DNA of 64,000 bases from Selaginella moellendorffii (GCF_000143415.4 NW_003314443.1:1-64000); one strand, 5' to 3'; shown: positions 23,392-34,169, counted from the stretch's first letter. The notes: a model not told the origin generated them from the sequence alone. A program made the numbers and translations.

Positions 23392-24093
23392 TCAGTGATA
23401 TCCGACTTTGCCGAGGAAGCGCCGAAGTTCTTTCTGGTTCTTCGGTGGTTCGAGTTTGGAGATGATGTCGACTTTGTCCTTGTCGATGAGAATGCCATCT
23501 TTGTAGACAACGTGGCCGAGAAGTACTCCAGATTTGACGAAGAAAGCGCATTTGTCGGGGTTGAGTGCTATGTTGTTCTCCTCACACTTGTTGAGGCATT
23601 TCTCCAGGCATTCAAGATGTTGATCTTCCGAGCTGAAAACACTAAAGTTGTCCATGAAGACTCTCATGAAGTCAGTGAGGTAGTCTCCGAAAGTGTTGGT
23701 GACAAGCCTTTGGAAGGTGAATGGGGCGTTGCAGAGTCCAAAAGGCATTTGTCGATAAGCATAGGCTCCCTATGGACTGATGAATGCTGTCTTGTGCTGA
23801 TCTTCTTTGGCGATGTGAATTTGGTTGTAGCCAGAGAAACCATCGAGGAAGGAATACATCTCGTGTCCAGCAACTGCGTCAAGAACTTCGTCGGTAAATG
23901 GTATCGGGAAGACATCTTTTTCGGTGGCGTCGTTGAGCTGTTTATAGTTGACGCAGATTCGAAGTTTGCCATTTTTCTTCGACACAACCACCAGTGGTGA
24001 AAGCCACATTGGATTCTGAATTGGGTAGATGTACTCGACTTGGAGAAGCTTGTCGAGTTCTTTCTTTACTTGTTCCATTAGATTCAGATTCAT
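23392..24093 (-). pseudogene. R1 reverse transcriptase, inactivated
   Basis: Motifs visible are QVEYIYPIQNPMWLSPLVVV, SFLDGFSGYNQIHIA, MPFGLCNAPFTFQ and LLGHVVYKDGILI. A TAG interrupts ISP-GAYAY near 23,770, where R2 has TGG (Trp). The catalytic block reads FMDNFSVF, so the second Asp of the F/YxDD signature is Asn; R2 instead reads FMNDFSIF. The frame ends after KVGYH with two further stops. Confidence 0.88.
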
Positions 24094-24734
24094 CCGGTAG
24101 GCTGCTTGTCGTCTTGGTTTTGAGTCTGGAAGAAGGGTGATGGTGTGAAGGTTGAGTTTTGGCGAAACTCCCTTAAGGTCTCGATAACTCCAAGCGAATA
24201 AGTGTTTCCTCTTTCGGAGAAGATTGGTGCTTTTGTCTTGAAAACTTGCCGAGATGTCAGTGGCGAGTACAATGTAGTGTTCGTTGCCGTCATCGGCAAG
24301 GCTGACTTTTTTGAGTTTTTGGTCGGCTGGAATTGACGGAATGTAGGCAACTTTGTTGTGGTTGTCGACTGTGAATGCCGGTGGCGCTTCGAGTTTTGTA
24401 TCTCGAGTGACTGGATTTGTCAGTGCTGATGTAATCGGTGGTCATTCTCGTTGGAAGTCAGCGACAATTCGGAAGAGGTCGATCTCGGCCAAAGGTTTGA
24501 GATCAGGGTAGGCTTTGAGAATTTGTTGTTCTTCATAGTCGTCGAGGCCATCTTCGAGATTATATTCTTCCAAGTCAATAGGTTGGTTGTGGCTGGACAG
24601 CGATTTGGTCGCTTTTGTCGACACGGTTGTCGGTCCATCCGGTCCTTGAAGGATAAGATTGTCATTGGCCAATCTTAATAAACTTGGGCAATTCGGAGCC
24701 AAGGTCGACCGAGGAGAATTGAGTATCCGTCGGT

Positions 24735-25571
24735 CTACTCCGGTAGTTTGAGGACGACATAGTTGACTGGTATTTCGACGCCTTGAATGGTGGTGTTGAC
24801 TTTTCGGATGATGCCTTTGGGTTGAACAAATTGGTGATCGGCCATTCGGACATTGAAAGGTGCTGGGTGAACTAGGCCGATGTTGAGTTGTTGAACAAGA
24901 CTTTCTTCAATAATATTAACGCTGGAGCCTCCGTCAATTGTGGCTCCTCGAACAAGATGTTTGTCGAGTCGTAGGTCGATTGTCGGAACATCATTGTCAC
25001 AATCGCCTGGTTGAATCTCAATACGAAATGTGTCAACAGCTGTCTGTGTCGAGTTGAGTGTGGGCGAGTCTATCAAAGTGTTGGTCAATGCAGATGTTAG
25101 ATCGGTGAGCTGTTTGGTGAGGTAGGGTGCAATCTTCAGCAGTTGGCCGATGTTGATCTGAATATTTTGGTTGAGGATAGTCTCTGCTACTGCTTGGATT
25201 TTGTCAAAGTTTGCCGAATTGTGTTTTGGTGTCGGTATCGATGTTGGACGATTTGTCTGTCCGTTTTCTGGTATTGAGTGTTGGCATTGTTGTCGAGCTG
25301 GTGATGGTTGAGCTTCATTGTCGGAGTCTAAAATCACTAATTCGGGTTGTTGTAGAGCGAGTTGCCATTGTATCTTGGCAGCTAACTTCTGCTTCTTTTT
25401 CCATTCCCGGAGTTTTGTCAGGCTCTTAGGGCCTTTCTCTTCACTATCTCCGGAATCTCTGTCCGGTTGTTGTTGTTTTTCTGCTCGAATTTGTGCTTGG
25501 GTTTGTACTACCATGACTTGAGGATCTGAGTTGTCATTGTCAGCATAAGGTAGTTCGTCAGTCTCGACCAT
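24735..25571 (-). CDS. R1 gag end and aspartic protease
   Basis: The frame contains a Gln/Lys-rich linker (WKKKQKLAAKIQWQLALQQP) and then a retropepsin-like domain at about 24,735-25,010: RGATIDGGSSVNIIEESLVQ, with DGG replacing the usual DTG/DSG catalytic triad, followed by VNYVVLKLPE. The protease would process the gag-pol polyprotein. The Gly at the second position of the triad may itself be damage. Confidence 0.7.
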   Translation of the reverse strand: MVETDELPYADNDNSDPQVMVVQTQAQIRAEKQQQPDRDSGDSEEKGPKSLTKLREWKKKQKLAAKIQWQLALQQPELVILDSDNEAQPSPARQQCQHSIPENGQTNRPTSIPTPKHNSANFDKIQAVAETILNQNIQINIGQLLKIAPYLTKQLTDLTSALTNTLIDSPTLNSTQTAVDTFRIEIQPGDCDNDVPTIDLRLDKHLVRGATIDGGSSVNIIEESLVQQLNIGLVHPAPFNVRMADHQFVQPKGIIRKVNTTIQGVEIPVNYVVLKLPE

Positions 25572-25989
25572 CCTTGTTGTTGGTGGTTGCTGCTGGTTCT
25601 GATCTTGTTGTCGAGGAGGTGGTGGACCAAGTCTCGGCGGACCGCCTTGGTGTTGAAGTTGAGGTTGCCATGGTTGGTTGTTGTAGTTGCCTTGGTAGGC
25701 CTGGTCTTGATAACCTTGGCCTTGGTATCTTCAGTTCTAGTATCTTGGGTATTGTTGGTATCCTTGGTTGTTGTTGTCTCGGTTTGCTGGGTAGTTCCGG
25801 TTCGGCGGGTGTTGTCGATTGTTGTAATAGTTGTTGTAGTCGTTGTAGTTGTTGTAGCGAGGTTGATCATTCCATTGTCGACTCTAGTGTTGGAAGTTGT
25901 TTCTCGGTGGTCTCCAGTTTGTCGGAGGTGGTGGCTGGTAATTGTTGAAGTATTGATTTGGATATGGTTGTCGAAACTGCTGTCGGGGA

Positions 25990-28003
25990 TAGTTCGAGAC
26001 TTGTCAAACTTCTGGAGAATTTCAAAATCTGCAAGTCTTGGCGTCATGACCTTCTTTGGTACAGATCTGGCATTTGGAGATTTGGAGCTTGCAGTCACTT
26101 GCCAGATGTCCTTCGTTCTTGCACTTAGTACACCAAATTCCAGATTGAAATTCTTTGATGCCAGCCTTGGCTTTTCCCTTGAGCTTGTCGATTGTTTTCC
26201 TGAGTTTCCAAAGTTTTGACTTGGTGCTCTCTTCGAGTTCATCGTCAGAGTCGTCATCAGAACTGCTATCAGAATCTGAGTTATCTGTGTCATCTACTTG
26301 TGCTGTCATTTGTCGAGCTTGAACATCTTGAAGGGCTCTTGCAAGTTCGAGATAAGTGGCAACGTTGATGTGTGTTGCCACTTCTCGGAGGGATCGTCAG
26401 AGTCCTTGCATGTACCATTGGTAAAGTAATGTTTCGGTGGCACTGTTGCCGCATTTGCTAGCATGTCGAGTGAAGGTTTGAGTGTAGTCGTCAATGGATT
26501 GACCAGACTTCTACTTGAGTTTTTTGATCTTGTGAAGTCGTTGGCTTTGAGTGAGGGAAGACTTGAATCGGTCTACAAGCTTGAGTGCGAGGTCGTCAAA
26601 ACTTGTATTTTGAGGAAGCGTTTGAGCCCATTCGTTGGCTCTCTTTCGAAGGGTACATCAGAAATAGTATGGAAGTTTAGTCATCTGGCTGTTGATTTGG
26701 ATTGCTTCTCGGAACTGTTCAACATGTTTCTCGGCGTCTTCTGACTTCAGACCATGAAATAGTGGATAGGAGACGTGTCTTCCGACATGTATGTTGGCGA
26801 CGGCGGTAGTGACTGCATTTGCTGTTGGTAGTAATGTCGGTATTGTCGAGGTTGTTTTGTCAAGTTGTCACTGTGGAGTCCTAAGGTGATTTGTAGCAAG
26901 GGGTTGTCGGGGTCAACAGCAAAGTTGGTGTAAGAGGAAGGTGGTGGTGAAATGTTGTTGTTATTTAGTGGACTCTTCTCTGTTTTTTCTTCTATGTTGG
27001 GATTGTTTTCTGGTGTGTCATCGACGTCGTCGTCGGTGTCGGGTTGCTTGCCGGTGTTGATTTTAGGAAGATGGTGTTTGAACTTGTTGTCGACATATTT
27101 GTCGGAGTTATGTTGTTTTGGTTGTGGTTGTTCTTCTAAATTGTCAAAGAGTTCTTCGAATGTATAGTTGTGTGGTGATTGTGGTTGTTGTGGAAGATTG
27201 TTGTCATCGACGATTGGTTCATCGATCTCGTTGTTTTTGGATGATTGTAGCTGTTCGGCAGTTCGGTGTGAGGTGTTGACGTCGAGTGCTTGACTATTGG
27301 ATGATTCGGGTTGTTCGTCTTTACTGCTGTTGACTGGGTATATCGGAGTGTGACTGTAATTGATGAAGTCGAGTTGTTGTCTTGTTGGCGCGTTGAAGTC
27401 GAAAGCGTGTTTGAAAGGTCTTGCTGATAGCGGGCTTCGGTAGATGTTGGAAGCAAATGTGGGATATATTGGTGTTGTGAAGATCGGCCGGTATGGCAAA
27501 AATGGTGCTGGTCTGGTGAAGTCTGTGAAGCTGGACAGGAAACTTGGTCGTTCGTCGTCACTGTAGATGGGGTTGGTGAATGTACCTTTGAAGTGGTTGT
27601 ATGCTGCTTGAAAAATGTTTTGTTGCTCAGGCGTAGTCTGTGTTGACTGCTCGAATGTTCGATCGGGCTCGGGCACTTTGGTGGGTGTCGTCGAGGGTGT
27701 TGATTCAGGCTCGGGCACTTCAGTGGGTGCTGTCGAGGGTGCTGCCGGTGGTGTGTCCGGTGGTGTTGTGTAGTCGTCGTATTCTTTGTGAATGTCCGAT
27801 ACTGATTCGTCAGAGTTAGCTCGCGGTAATAATTCGTGTCGGATGTAATTCTCTCTCTTGGAGGGTCTAACAACTTGATTCAACTTCTCTTGGTCTTTCT
27901 TTCTCTTTGTTTCTAAATTCTTCAAATCTCTATCTAAACGTCGGATAAGACGTTGTCGGTCTTCTTTCGACTTGCTGGATGTTCTTCGTGGTTTTGGATA
28001 CAT
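25990..28003 (-). pseudogene. R1 gag with two CCHC zinc knuckles
   Basis: An open frame of 418 residues (28,003-26,747) starts MYPKPRRTSSKSKEDRQRLI and is rich in Ser/Pro/Asn. After stops and frame slips (26,380-26,740) it continues to the nucleocapsid with knuckles CTKCKNEGHLASDC and CQICTKEGHDAKTC (26,022-26,170), then a Thr-rich run. Gag packages the RNA. The breaks mean no full polyprotein can be read from this copy. Confidence 0.75.
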
Positions 28004-28503
28004 GCATTCTTCTATTGGTTGTCAGTGTCAGATTTGTGTCTGCAGTCAATCATGCAGTTCGGGCAGAACTTTGGGAAGACTGTCGGCGGGCCAATTGTCG
28101 ATAAAGTCGTTGTGAGCTTGTTCTTTCTTTTCAGTGAAAATATTGACGGTGGTGCGTGTTGGGTTGGGTTGTGTTCAGCCGAGTTGTGTTGGGTTGAGTG
28201 TGCTGGTGCAGTATGCAAACTGGTCTTCCACTTGCTGGTGCCGAGATGGAGTTCGATGAAGAGTTTCGGATATTCGGGTTTGTCTGGAATGATTTCTTCG
28301 ATAATGTCGTCAAGTTGTTCGAGTCCGGATTGGGCAATGGCGTGACTGGCGAGAGTTGTTGCAGCGAATGTGTTGATTTCGAACCGAGTTCGGACTGTTG
28401 TTTCAGTGCTGAGCTGCTGACTATGTCGGAGGGGTTGTTGAAAAATCGGTGGTGCGTTGTGAAGTTGTCCCTCGACAAGTTGTCCAATACCAGGTAACAG
28501 AGT

Positions 28504-28729
28504 GATGGGTTCATCGTTGGTGTAGGTTTTGAGGACGTGCTTCGGTATTTGGAGTGGGCGCAGGAATTGGAATTGTGTTGGAATGCTAGGATTGCTAGGT
28601 CGACGACTGCACGGAAGATGGGTTCATCGTTGGTGTAGGTTTTGAGGACGTGCTTCGGTATTTGGAGTGGGTGCAGGAATTGGAATTGTGTTGGAATGCT
28701 AGGATTGCTAGGTCGACGACTGCACGGAA
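28504..28729. repeat. Tandem duplication, two units of 113 bp in the R1 leader/gag region
   Basis: GATGGGTTCATCGTTGGTG recurs at 28,504 and 28,617, and the 113-bp units are nearly identical. A third start (GATGGGTTCG) at 28,730 then diverges. 113 is not a multiple of three, so it breaks any gag frame here. Confidence 0.9.
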
Positions 28730-29180
28730 GATGGGTTCGTTTTGGCAGTGGTGTTGGTTTGTGTCGAGTGCACTAGTTGAGGTGTCGAGCTTGGAGTGGG
28801 TGGTCTTGTGCTCGGAGATGGAGTTCGCCAATGAAGTTGCTGAGGGCGTTCGCTGATGAAGGTGGTAGATTGGAGTTTCTTGTCAAAGAGGGTCGTTGGT
28901 GTTCTCCGTCGGTGATTGGACTTGGAGATCTTGAGAGAGAGCTTTCAGATTCTTCAAAGATCTCCTCTGGAAAGTGTTTGTCTTTACTGCGTTGGGCAGC
29001 AACTGCTTGGATGCCGTTGATCCATGGTGGTAGTGGCATTTGCTTGTTGAATTGGGGCGAATGTACAAATTAGGTCGTAATTTGGGCGAATTTGGGCGAG
29101 ATGGGTAGATTTCTAGATCGTTCTTGCGCACAGAGAATGGAGAAAAAATGGAAGAATTTGTGAACCTGAAGGGGAATTCA

Positions 29181-29196
29181 GAAGCTGTGGTCACCA
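29181..29196 (-). other. R1 primer-binding site
   Basis: Two bases inside the 5' LTR, the minus strand reads TGGTGACCACAGCTTC. It begins with TGG, complementary to a tRNA CCA end, as primer sites do. I could not assign the tRNA. Confidence 0.6.
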
Positions 29197-29198
29197 AA

Positions 29199-29494
29199 TG
29201 AAGAGGTGTGAAAACTCCTCTTCGCTGGAAATCTATTGTTAGTAAAAAAAACAAAAGAGAAAAAGGCCCAATCTCCAAGGGCAGAGAAGAAGCACGAGTA
29301 AAAGAATGTTGTGTATTGATAAGAAAAACGATGGAATGGAGATAGGGATCCACAATTTGGATTCCCCCCTTTGAAAGGCTAAAGGTTCTAACTGCTATCA
29401 TATACTATATGCTATTCATGATTTAATCTATGGCTTCAATGCAGCCTTGGGTTCAAAGTCGAAGTCCCCTGAACCTGGGTTTTTGGTTGATACA
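29199..29494 (-). repeat. R1 5' LTR
   Basis: The 296-bp LTR begins TGAAGAGGTGTGAAAAC and ends GATACA on the plus strand, followed directly by the target duplicate ATTAC. Confidence 0.92.
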
Positions 29495-30716
29495 ATTACA
29501 CAACGAGCCTGTTGTGCCGGACTTGGGATGAGCTGGTCTAGGAGCTCAACTGCATCTATTCTGACGCAATTGCTTCGCTCCCTGACACATCCCTTCCGGA
29601 CGCCAAGACGCGGCAAAATGCGGCCATCATCCAAGGCATCCAGCCGCCCAAGGACGAAAGGGAGCCGACTTGGATGTCGAAGCTGTCCGAGATTTGCAGA
29701 GGTAGGATCGACATGGACTTGCTTTTGTGCCACAAATTCATGCTCGCCTTTAGCTACCATCTGGACATGAACGATTCAAACGTCGTCTCCATCGACAAGG
29801 AGCAAGATTGCCAGGACCTCATCATGCAAGAAGAAGAAGAAGAGCTCTACATTGATCATCACCTCCCTCGAGCTCAAGCTGACGAGATTGTGTGCGAGAT
29901 CTCTCAAGTTTTGCCACAGTCGTACCAGTGGCTGGGTCTGGAGGAGATGGACAGCAAAGAGGAGGTTTTCCGCGTGATCAACTGGGACGTGGAGGTGAGG
30001 AGCTCCAATCTCAGCTAGGCAAACAAGATCTTGGATTGACGTGGTCGGTTGGCACTCACTCAGTACACTGTATGCCCAGTCCGGGCATCTTGAGATTTCC
30101 AGGAACAAGGAGTTCCGTGATCGTCTCCTGGAACGCGATAATCACTGCATATGTGGCGGCATCCCGCATCCGAGAGTGAGAGTCTATGTTTGATTGCGAC
30201 TCAGAGCGCCATGGAACTCGATTATAATGGCACTCGCGCACCAGGGGCAAATGAAATCGATCTTGCGCAAAAACGCCGGCCAAGGATCTCATGTCCTGGA
30301 CGAATCTACTGCCCAGAATGACAGGACGTTCCGTGGGTTCCCCTTCTAGCAGTGAATACCAGAGGGGGGATTTGGTCACCGCCAGAGAGATCTTAGACGT
30401 GGTGCATGGACGGTGATGACGACAGCCACCAAGGCGTCGTTGCCCTCACGAAGAACAGCTTCGGTCAAATCCCGGAGAAGAATCCAGTACTGTGGATCCT
30501 CGCATTTGCAAGAATGGGCGTTTTGACAAGGCCGTTCACGAGATCCTGCGCAAGACCATTGTCTGCTGGATAGCTCTCACGCAAGTTTCAACTTGAGCGC
30601 CGCCAGGAGCATGTTTGAGAGCATGAAGATGCACACCTTGGTTTCCTGGACGACCAACTCTCAAAACGGGCACTATGATCGAGCAGTGGAAGTCTTCCAG
30701 CTTATGAATCTTGAGG
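29495..30716 (+). repeat. Right-hand flank of R1: unit copy 2 (segment B start)
   Basis: The stretch matches 13,246-14,470 nearly base for base, including the unrecognised ORF (29,674-30,018, stopping at SNLS by a TAG) and the PPR fragment to NLEG. At about 30,717 similarity stops within one codon and element X1 begins. The left flank of R1 (18,528-18,842) instead matches the start of segment A, so this copy has lost the 3.2 kb between the two internal repeats. Confidence 0.85.
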
Positions 30717-32962
30717 GGGGCATGGTCTTCCAGAGGGGTTTGGTCTGCATGAAGGCATGGAGAATCATTTATGGAGTCCCTCGAACCACATTCTACAGAA
30801 TCAAAACTGAGTTCGAGGAACAAAGGGTTCAACAGGCAGTCTATGGGAACGACGGTATGCACAAAACCAGGGGTCATGTTGTATATGGAGAGGCAATCTT
30901 CAAGAGGTTTGTCGAGACATGTAGCGAGCAGCAACCACATAAAACCCGCCTCTTGGAAGATGGAACACGAGACACCCAACGAGTTCTCCCTTCCATGTAT
31001 ACCAAGGGGGCCATATTGGAAGATGTGAATCGGGAACTCCAGAGTAATGGCTACAGGAAGCTGAGCCAATCTAGATTTAGTAGATTGTGGAGCAACAGGT
31101 TCGGGGATGTGAGTATAGGAAAGTACTCCAGCTTTTCAAAGTGTGACGAGTGCACTGCTATCAAAATGGCTTTGTCGAAGAATTCTTGCAGTGCTCAAGA
31201 GCGAGAGACGTTGGTTAGAAGGCGGCTCGACCACAACATCGAGCAGAGAAGCTGCAGGACTGCATATTATCATAACAGGATTCTCTCCATGGAGAGACCT
31301 GACTCTTACCTCTGCATCATCCACGACAAAATGGACCAGAAAAAGACGTGCTTACCTCGACTCAATCCTGCCCCCAAGGCAATCTCTTCATCCATGCAAC
31401 TGCCTGTGTCTCTATTTGGCATAATCGCTCATGGGCATGGTGCCCAAAACTATGGGAACTTCTTTGTACCTCTATGGGGTGGTGGGGGTGCAAACATGAT
31501 GATTGTGTCCCTAGCAAAACACTTAAGGTCTCTGCAAAGTGCGCAGACTGAACTGAACGGCCAACCCTTGCATAAGGCCCTTGTCGATCGAACCCCATAC
31601 AGGGTTCAACTGGAGGAGGAGCAAAGGCTTGCAGTATTGCGTGGGGCCCCATGCCATCCCAGTGAATATGTTGGCCGTCAGATTGTAGGGTTATCACGTG
31701 AGGCCTCATGCCATTCCGACGAGGCTGGTCGCCCGGTGAATGCACAGCCTCATCCAAACGAAGCAGAATCTCAAGGAAGTTCTTGCGGCCGATGTGGCCT
31801 TCCACCCCATCTTCTGCTCCAAACAGACAATGCTGGCAGTGAGAACAAAAACATGTACGTCTTCGCGTACTTGGCAATGCTTGTTGCCAAAGGCATATTT
31901 GAAACGGTTACACTTGGCTTTCTCATGGTTGGGCACACTCATGAAGACGTCGATGCCATGTTCAGTCACTTGGCAGAGTCCCTCCGGCGATCCAATGTCC
32001 TCACCCTCCCACAACTCTACGATGAATTCCAAAATTGCATCAAAGGCACTGTTGAAGCTGCACTTCTGACAGAGGTTCCAGACTTTAAGGGGTTTGTAAG
32101 AGGCTACATCAGGGACGGATCCGAAATGCTGATTGGCCACTCCAAGTCTCTTCAGTTTCATTTCAGCATGTGTGACGGTGCTCCAGTGATGAGGTACAAG
32201 ATGAGAGAATGGGACACAGTGTGGCTGCCAGTGGACGGCATTGAACTCTTCAAGAGAGATCCCATAACTGGGGAACCTATGATTCCTCAGGGTTCCCCAC
32301 GGCCGATGCACCCGGATGGACTCAAAGACCAGGAAAGTATAGTGGCCGGGATTAGACAGCATATTGCCTTCTGGAAGAGGGGGTTGGTGTTTGGTGGAGA
32401 ATCCTATTTTCAGAGGTGCAAGCCTTTGCTCGAATACTGGGAGAAGATTATATCTGCTATCCAAAATGGGCCGGTTGTATATGAAGAATTGGAAGAGTCC
32501 TTTTGGCCAGAACCCAGAGCACCAGATAGTAGCGGAACAATGTCCTCTGGAAATGTAGTGACAGATAACGATGTTGAGGATCACTATTGTGGGCCGAGGA
32601 ACAAGAAGCCGGATTCAGCATTCAATCCAGTACAGGTCTGCAAAGGAATGGTTGTGCTTGTCAGACCCAGTAATAAAAAACAAATGATATGGGTGGGGCG
32701 CTGCATCACTGATGCAAAGGAGGACGCGGAAACTAACTCCTTCAATGTAACTGTGGAGTGGTTCAAGCCAAGTTCCGGATATACGAAGGATTGCCTAGAA
32801 AAGAGATGGGTGCTGAATCCAAGGGATCCCAGCATGAGCATATCGGTGGATAATGTTGTGCATGGTTGGATGCGGAAGCAGAGTGCCACCATCACCTTGC
32901 CAGACCATGCAAGAGATGCAGCAAGAGCATTCATAACCCGGGTTCAAGGTGAGATTCATTAA
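30593..32962 (+). CDS. DUF7869-like (putative RNase H-fold transposase) protein, fused in frame to a PPR remnant
   Basis: The 789-codon frame starts in the PPR fragment (SAARSMFESMKM to NLEGG, codons 1-43), so the real N-terminus is missing. From about 50: a helix-turn-helix-like ARRIIYG-type stretch (KAWRIIYGVPRTTFYRIK), CDECTAIKMAL near 180, HDKMDQKKTCLPRL near 245, FGIIAHGHG near 275, LLLQTDNAGSENKNMYVFAY near 406, and FLMVGHTHEDVDAMFSHLAE near 443. The spaced Asp residues (HDKMD, TDN, HEDVD) and the GHTHEDxD block are the hallmark of DUF7869 proteins, widespread in eukaryotes and suspected to be transposon-derived; catalysis is inference. A possible intron at 32,949-33,000 would move the stop to 33,035 and add EQSESESEEA. 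Confidence 0.72.
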   Translation: MSAARSMFESMKMHTLVSWTTNSQNGHYDRAVEVFQLMNLEGGMVFQRGLVCMKAWRIIYGVPRTTFYRIKTEFEEQRVQQAVYGNDGMHKTRGHVVYGEAIFKRFVETCSEQQPHKTRLLEDGTRDTQRVLPSMYTKGAILEDVNRELQSNGYRKLSQSRFSRLWSNRFGDVSIGKYSSFSKCDECTAIKMALSKNSCSAQERETLVRRRLDHNIEQRSCRTAYYHNRILSMERPDSYLCIIHDKMDQKKTCLPRLNPAPKAISSSMQLPVSLFGIIAHGHGAQNYGNFFVPLWGGGGANMMIVSLAKHLRSLQSAQTELNGQPLHKALVDRTPYRVQLEEEQRLAVLRGAPCHPSEYVGRQIVGLSREASCHSDEAGRPVNAQPHPNEAESQGSSCGRCGLPPHLLLQTDNAGSENKNMYVFAYLAMLVAKGIFETVTLGFLMVGHTHEDVDAMFSHLAESLRRSNVLTLPQLYDEFQNCIKGTVEAALLTEVPDFKGFVRGYIRDGSEMLIGHSKSLQFHFSMCDGAPVMRYKMREWDTVWLPVDGIELFKRDPITGEPMIPQGSPRPMHPDGLKDQESIVAGIRQHIAFWKRGLVFGGESYFQRCKPLLEYWEKIISAIQNGPVVYEELEESFWPEPRAPDSSGTMSSGNVVTDNDVEDHYCGPRNKKPDSAFNPVQVCKGMVVLVRPSNKKQMIWVGRCITDAKEDAETNSFNVTVEWFKPSSGYTKDCLEKRWVLNPRDPSMSISVDNVVHGWMRKQSATITLPDHARDAARAFITRVQGEIH
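31636..31657. repeat. 22-bp near-palindrome, X1 copy 1
   Basis: ATTGCGTGGGG and CCCCATGCCAT, in the coding frame (LRGAPCHP), in a 48-bp stretch that could also be read as a GT...AG intron of 16 codons. Confidence 0.7.
31693..31714. repeat. 22-bp near-palindrome, X1 copy 2
   Basis: ATCACGTGAGG and CCTCATGCCAT, in frame (LSREASCHS), 57 bp after copy 1. Confidence 0.75.
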
Positions 32963-33250
32963 TATTCCTTTACTAAGTTTCTAATGTATTTTATTTCAAG
33001 GTGAACAATCCGAATCTGAATCAGAGGAGGCCTGATATAGTGTGTGAGGTAAAACAAAGATGATGTGACATATGCATTTACCAATCACACGTGCATAAAT
33101 CTAATAATGTGGCGTGTGGCCCATATTAATGGCACATAAACCCATATTGTGGGCTTACGTGCTTTATGTACCATCATTCCCTTGCAGCGTGTGTGTTGGT
33201 TTCCTTTTATAACACAATGAACTCCATATTTTAGGGTGAAGAGCGTTCTC

Positions 33251-33508
33251 ATGGCAAGCACAAAATCTGTAAGTGAGGCAGAAAAGGAGACGGAGAAGGA
33301 GATAGGTGAAGATGTAGAATATATAAGTCTTCCAAACTCCCCGTACTATACTCCAGGTAATCATTTTTCTGAACAAACGGCAACATTAACAACTATCGAG
33401 AACGCCCCAGTAACGTCAGAGACAACAATCCAAAGCAAAACAACTGACCCGGAGAAGGATGATAGTACCGCTGAGAGTACCAAAAAGGAGGTGTCCACTA
33501 GCGCTTAG
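33251..33508 (+). CDS. Small acidic ORF in X1
   Basis: It encodes 85 residues, rich in Glu, Thr and Ser, from MASTKSVSEAEKETEKEIGE to a Lys/Glu-rich end. No family is recognised. It follows the DUF7869-like gene by about 200 bp and might be a separate small protein or the last exon of a longer transcript; no splice site that joins them in frame was found. Confidence 0.35.
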   Translation: MASTKSVSEAEKETEKEIGEDVEYISLPNSPYYTPGNHFSEQTATLTTIENAPVTSETTIQSKTTDPEKDDSTAESTKKEVSTSA

Positions 33509-33515
33509 GCTTATA

Positions 33516-33537
33516 ATGGCGTGTGCCCTCATGCCAT
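33516..33537. repeat. 22-bp near-palindrome, X1 copy 3
   Basis: ATGGCGTGTGC and CCTCATGCCAT, 8 bp after the stop of the small acidic ORF. Confidence 0.85.
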
Positions 33538-33604
33538 TTACTTGATCACCAAATACCTTTTTCCCTTTGCACTAGTATATCTTAATACCGGTCTGAGAAA
33601 TAGA

Positions 33605-33626
33605 ATGGCATGTGCCCTCAGGCCTT
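33605..33626. repeat. 22-bp near-palindrome, X1 copy 4 (decayed right half)
   Basis: ATGGCATGTGC and CCTCAGGCCTT; 89 bp after copy 3 and embedded in a similar context (GTGTGCCCTCA), so this pair may be a small tandem duplication. Confidence 0.7.
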
Positions 33627-34151
33627 TTACTAAATCACCTTTGAAAGAAATGCAAGCCTCTATGTCGTAAAAAAAAGGTACTAGAGAAATTCCTTAATAA
33701 TATGAATGTTATTTAGTTTCATGAAAATACACTAAGGGTGGTCAAATGAGTTAAATGACTTCTCCAGACTAACAATGCCTCTTGCTACACCTTCACAATT
33801 AGATTCGTTAGAAAAAGATAACATTGAATAATATCTAAATGTTCTCACCATTAAGTGATATGTCTGGCTAATAGGAATGACGTTCATCTTGGAAAGCTCA
33901 CCACACGCTCAATGAACAAACAAATAGTGTGTGCGTGCATGCCATCACTCTTCTTTAGCTTCAGATTCGGCTTGTTCACCTTGACAATGAGATTTATTAT
34001 ACAACCAGATGGACTCAGTCTGGACATAAAGTCACCGCGCTAGTCACCATGCCCCAGATATGTCTAGCCCCTGGACAAAAAACATATAATTTCACGTCAT
34101 TTTCAAATACTTGAAAATTTGTACCTAGTCCCATTTTACTGAATAAATCCG

Positions 34152-34169
34152 ACTTTAACGAAATAGAGC
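34152..34169 (-). repeat. Terminal repeat of X1 (right end)
   Basis: Read inward on the minus strand it is GCTCTATTTCGTTAAAGT, identical to the first 18 bases of X2 (58,773-58,790); after one mismatch GGA also matches. Confidence 0.75.

Larger units (their letters stand above)
18843..29494 (-). mobile_element. R1, complete Ty3/gypsy-type LTR retrotransposon with an extra 3' ORF
   Basis: The element is 10,652 bp and bounded by two LTRs (18,843-19,136 and 29,199-29,494). The 5-bp sequence ATTAC stands immediately outside both ends (18,838-18,842 and 29,495-29,499), a target-site duplication. Removing the element rejoins the unit sequence CTCTCTCAATTAC with ACAACGAGCCTG, as found uninterrupted near 13,245. 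Gene order on the minus strand is gag, CCHC knuckles, protease, reverse transcriptase, RNase H and integrase, then a long extra ORF. Integrase after RNase H marks the gypsy superfamily; the extra ORF position resembles Tat/Athila elements. It is defective through stop codons and frameshifts. Confidence 0.93.
30717..34169 (+). mobile_element. Element X1, left-truncated DNA element with DUF7869-like gene
   Basis: The left limit is where the PPR copy ends; no terminus is present there. The right limit is the 18-bp motif ACTTTAACGAAATAGAGC at 34,152-34,169, three bases before R2 homology starts. The same 18 bases, inverted, open element X2 at 58,773. Between these limits lie one large gene, a small acidic ORF and four copies of the 22-bp near-palindrome. 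It probably inserted into R2 and then lost its left end with part of R2. Confidence 0.65.

Noticed and set aside
23368-24000. Long plus-strand frames across R1 (also 21,709-22,452 and 25,574-26,219)
   Set aside because: They are antisense shadows of reverse transcriptase, integrase and gag, all of which have recognisable motifs on the minus strand.
33516-33626. The palindromes as rho-independent terminators or a CRISPR array
   Set aside because: The host is a plant; copies are irregularly spaced, lack T-runs and occur in exons and introns.
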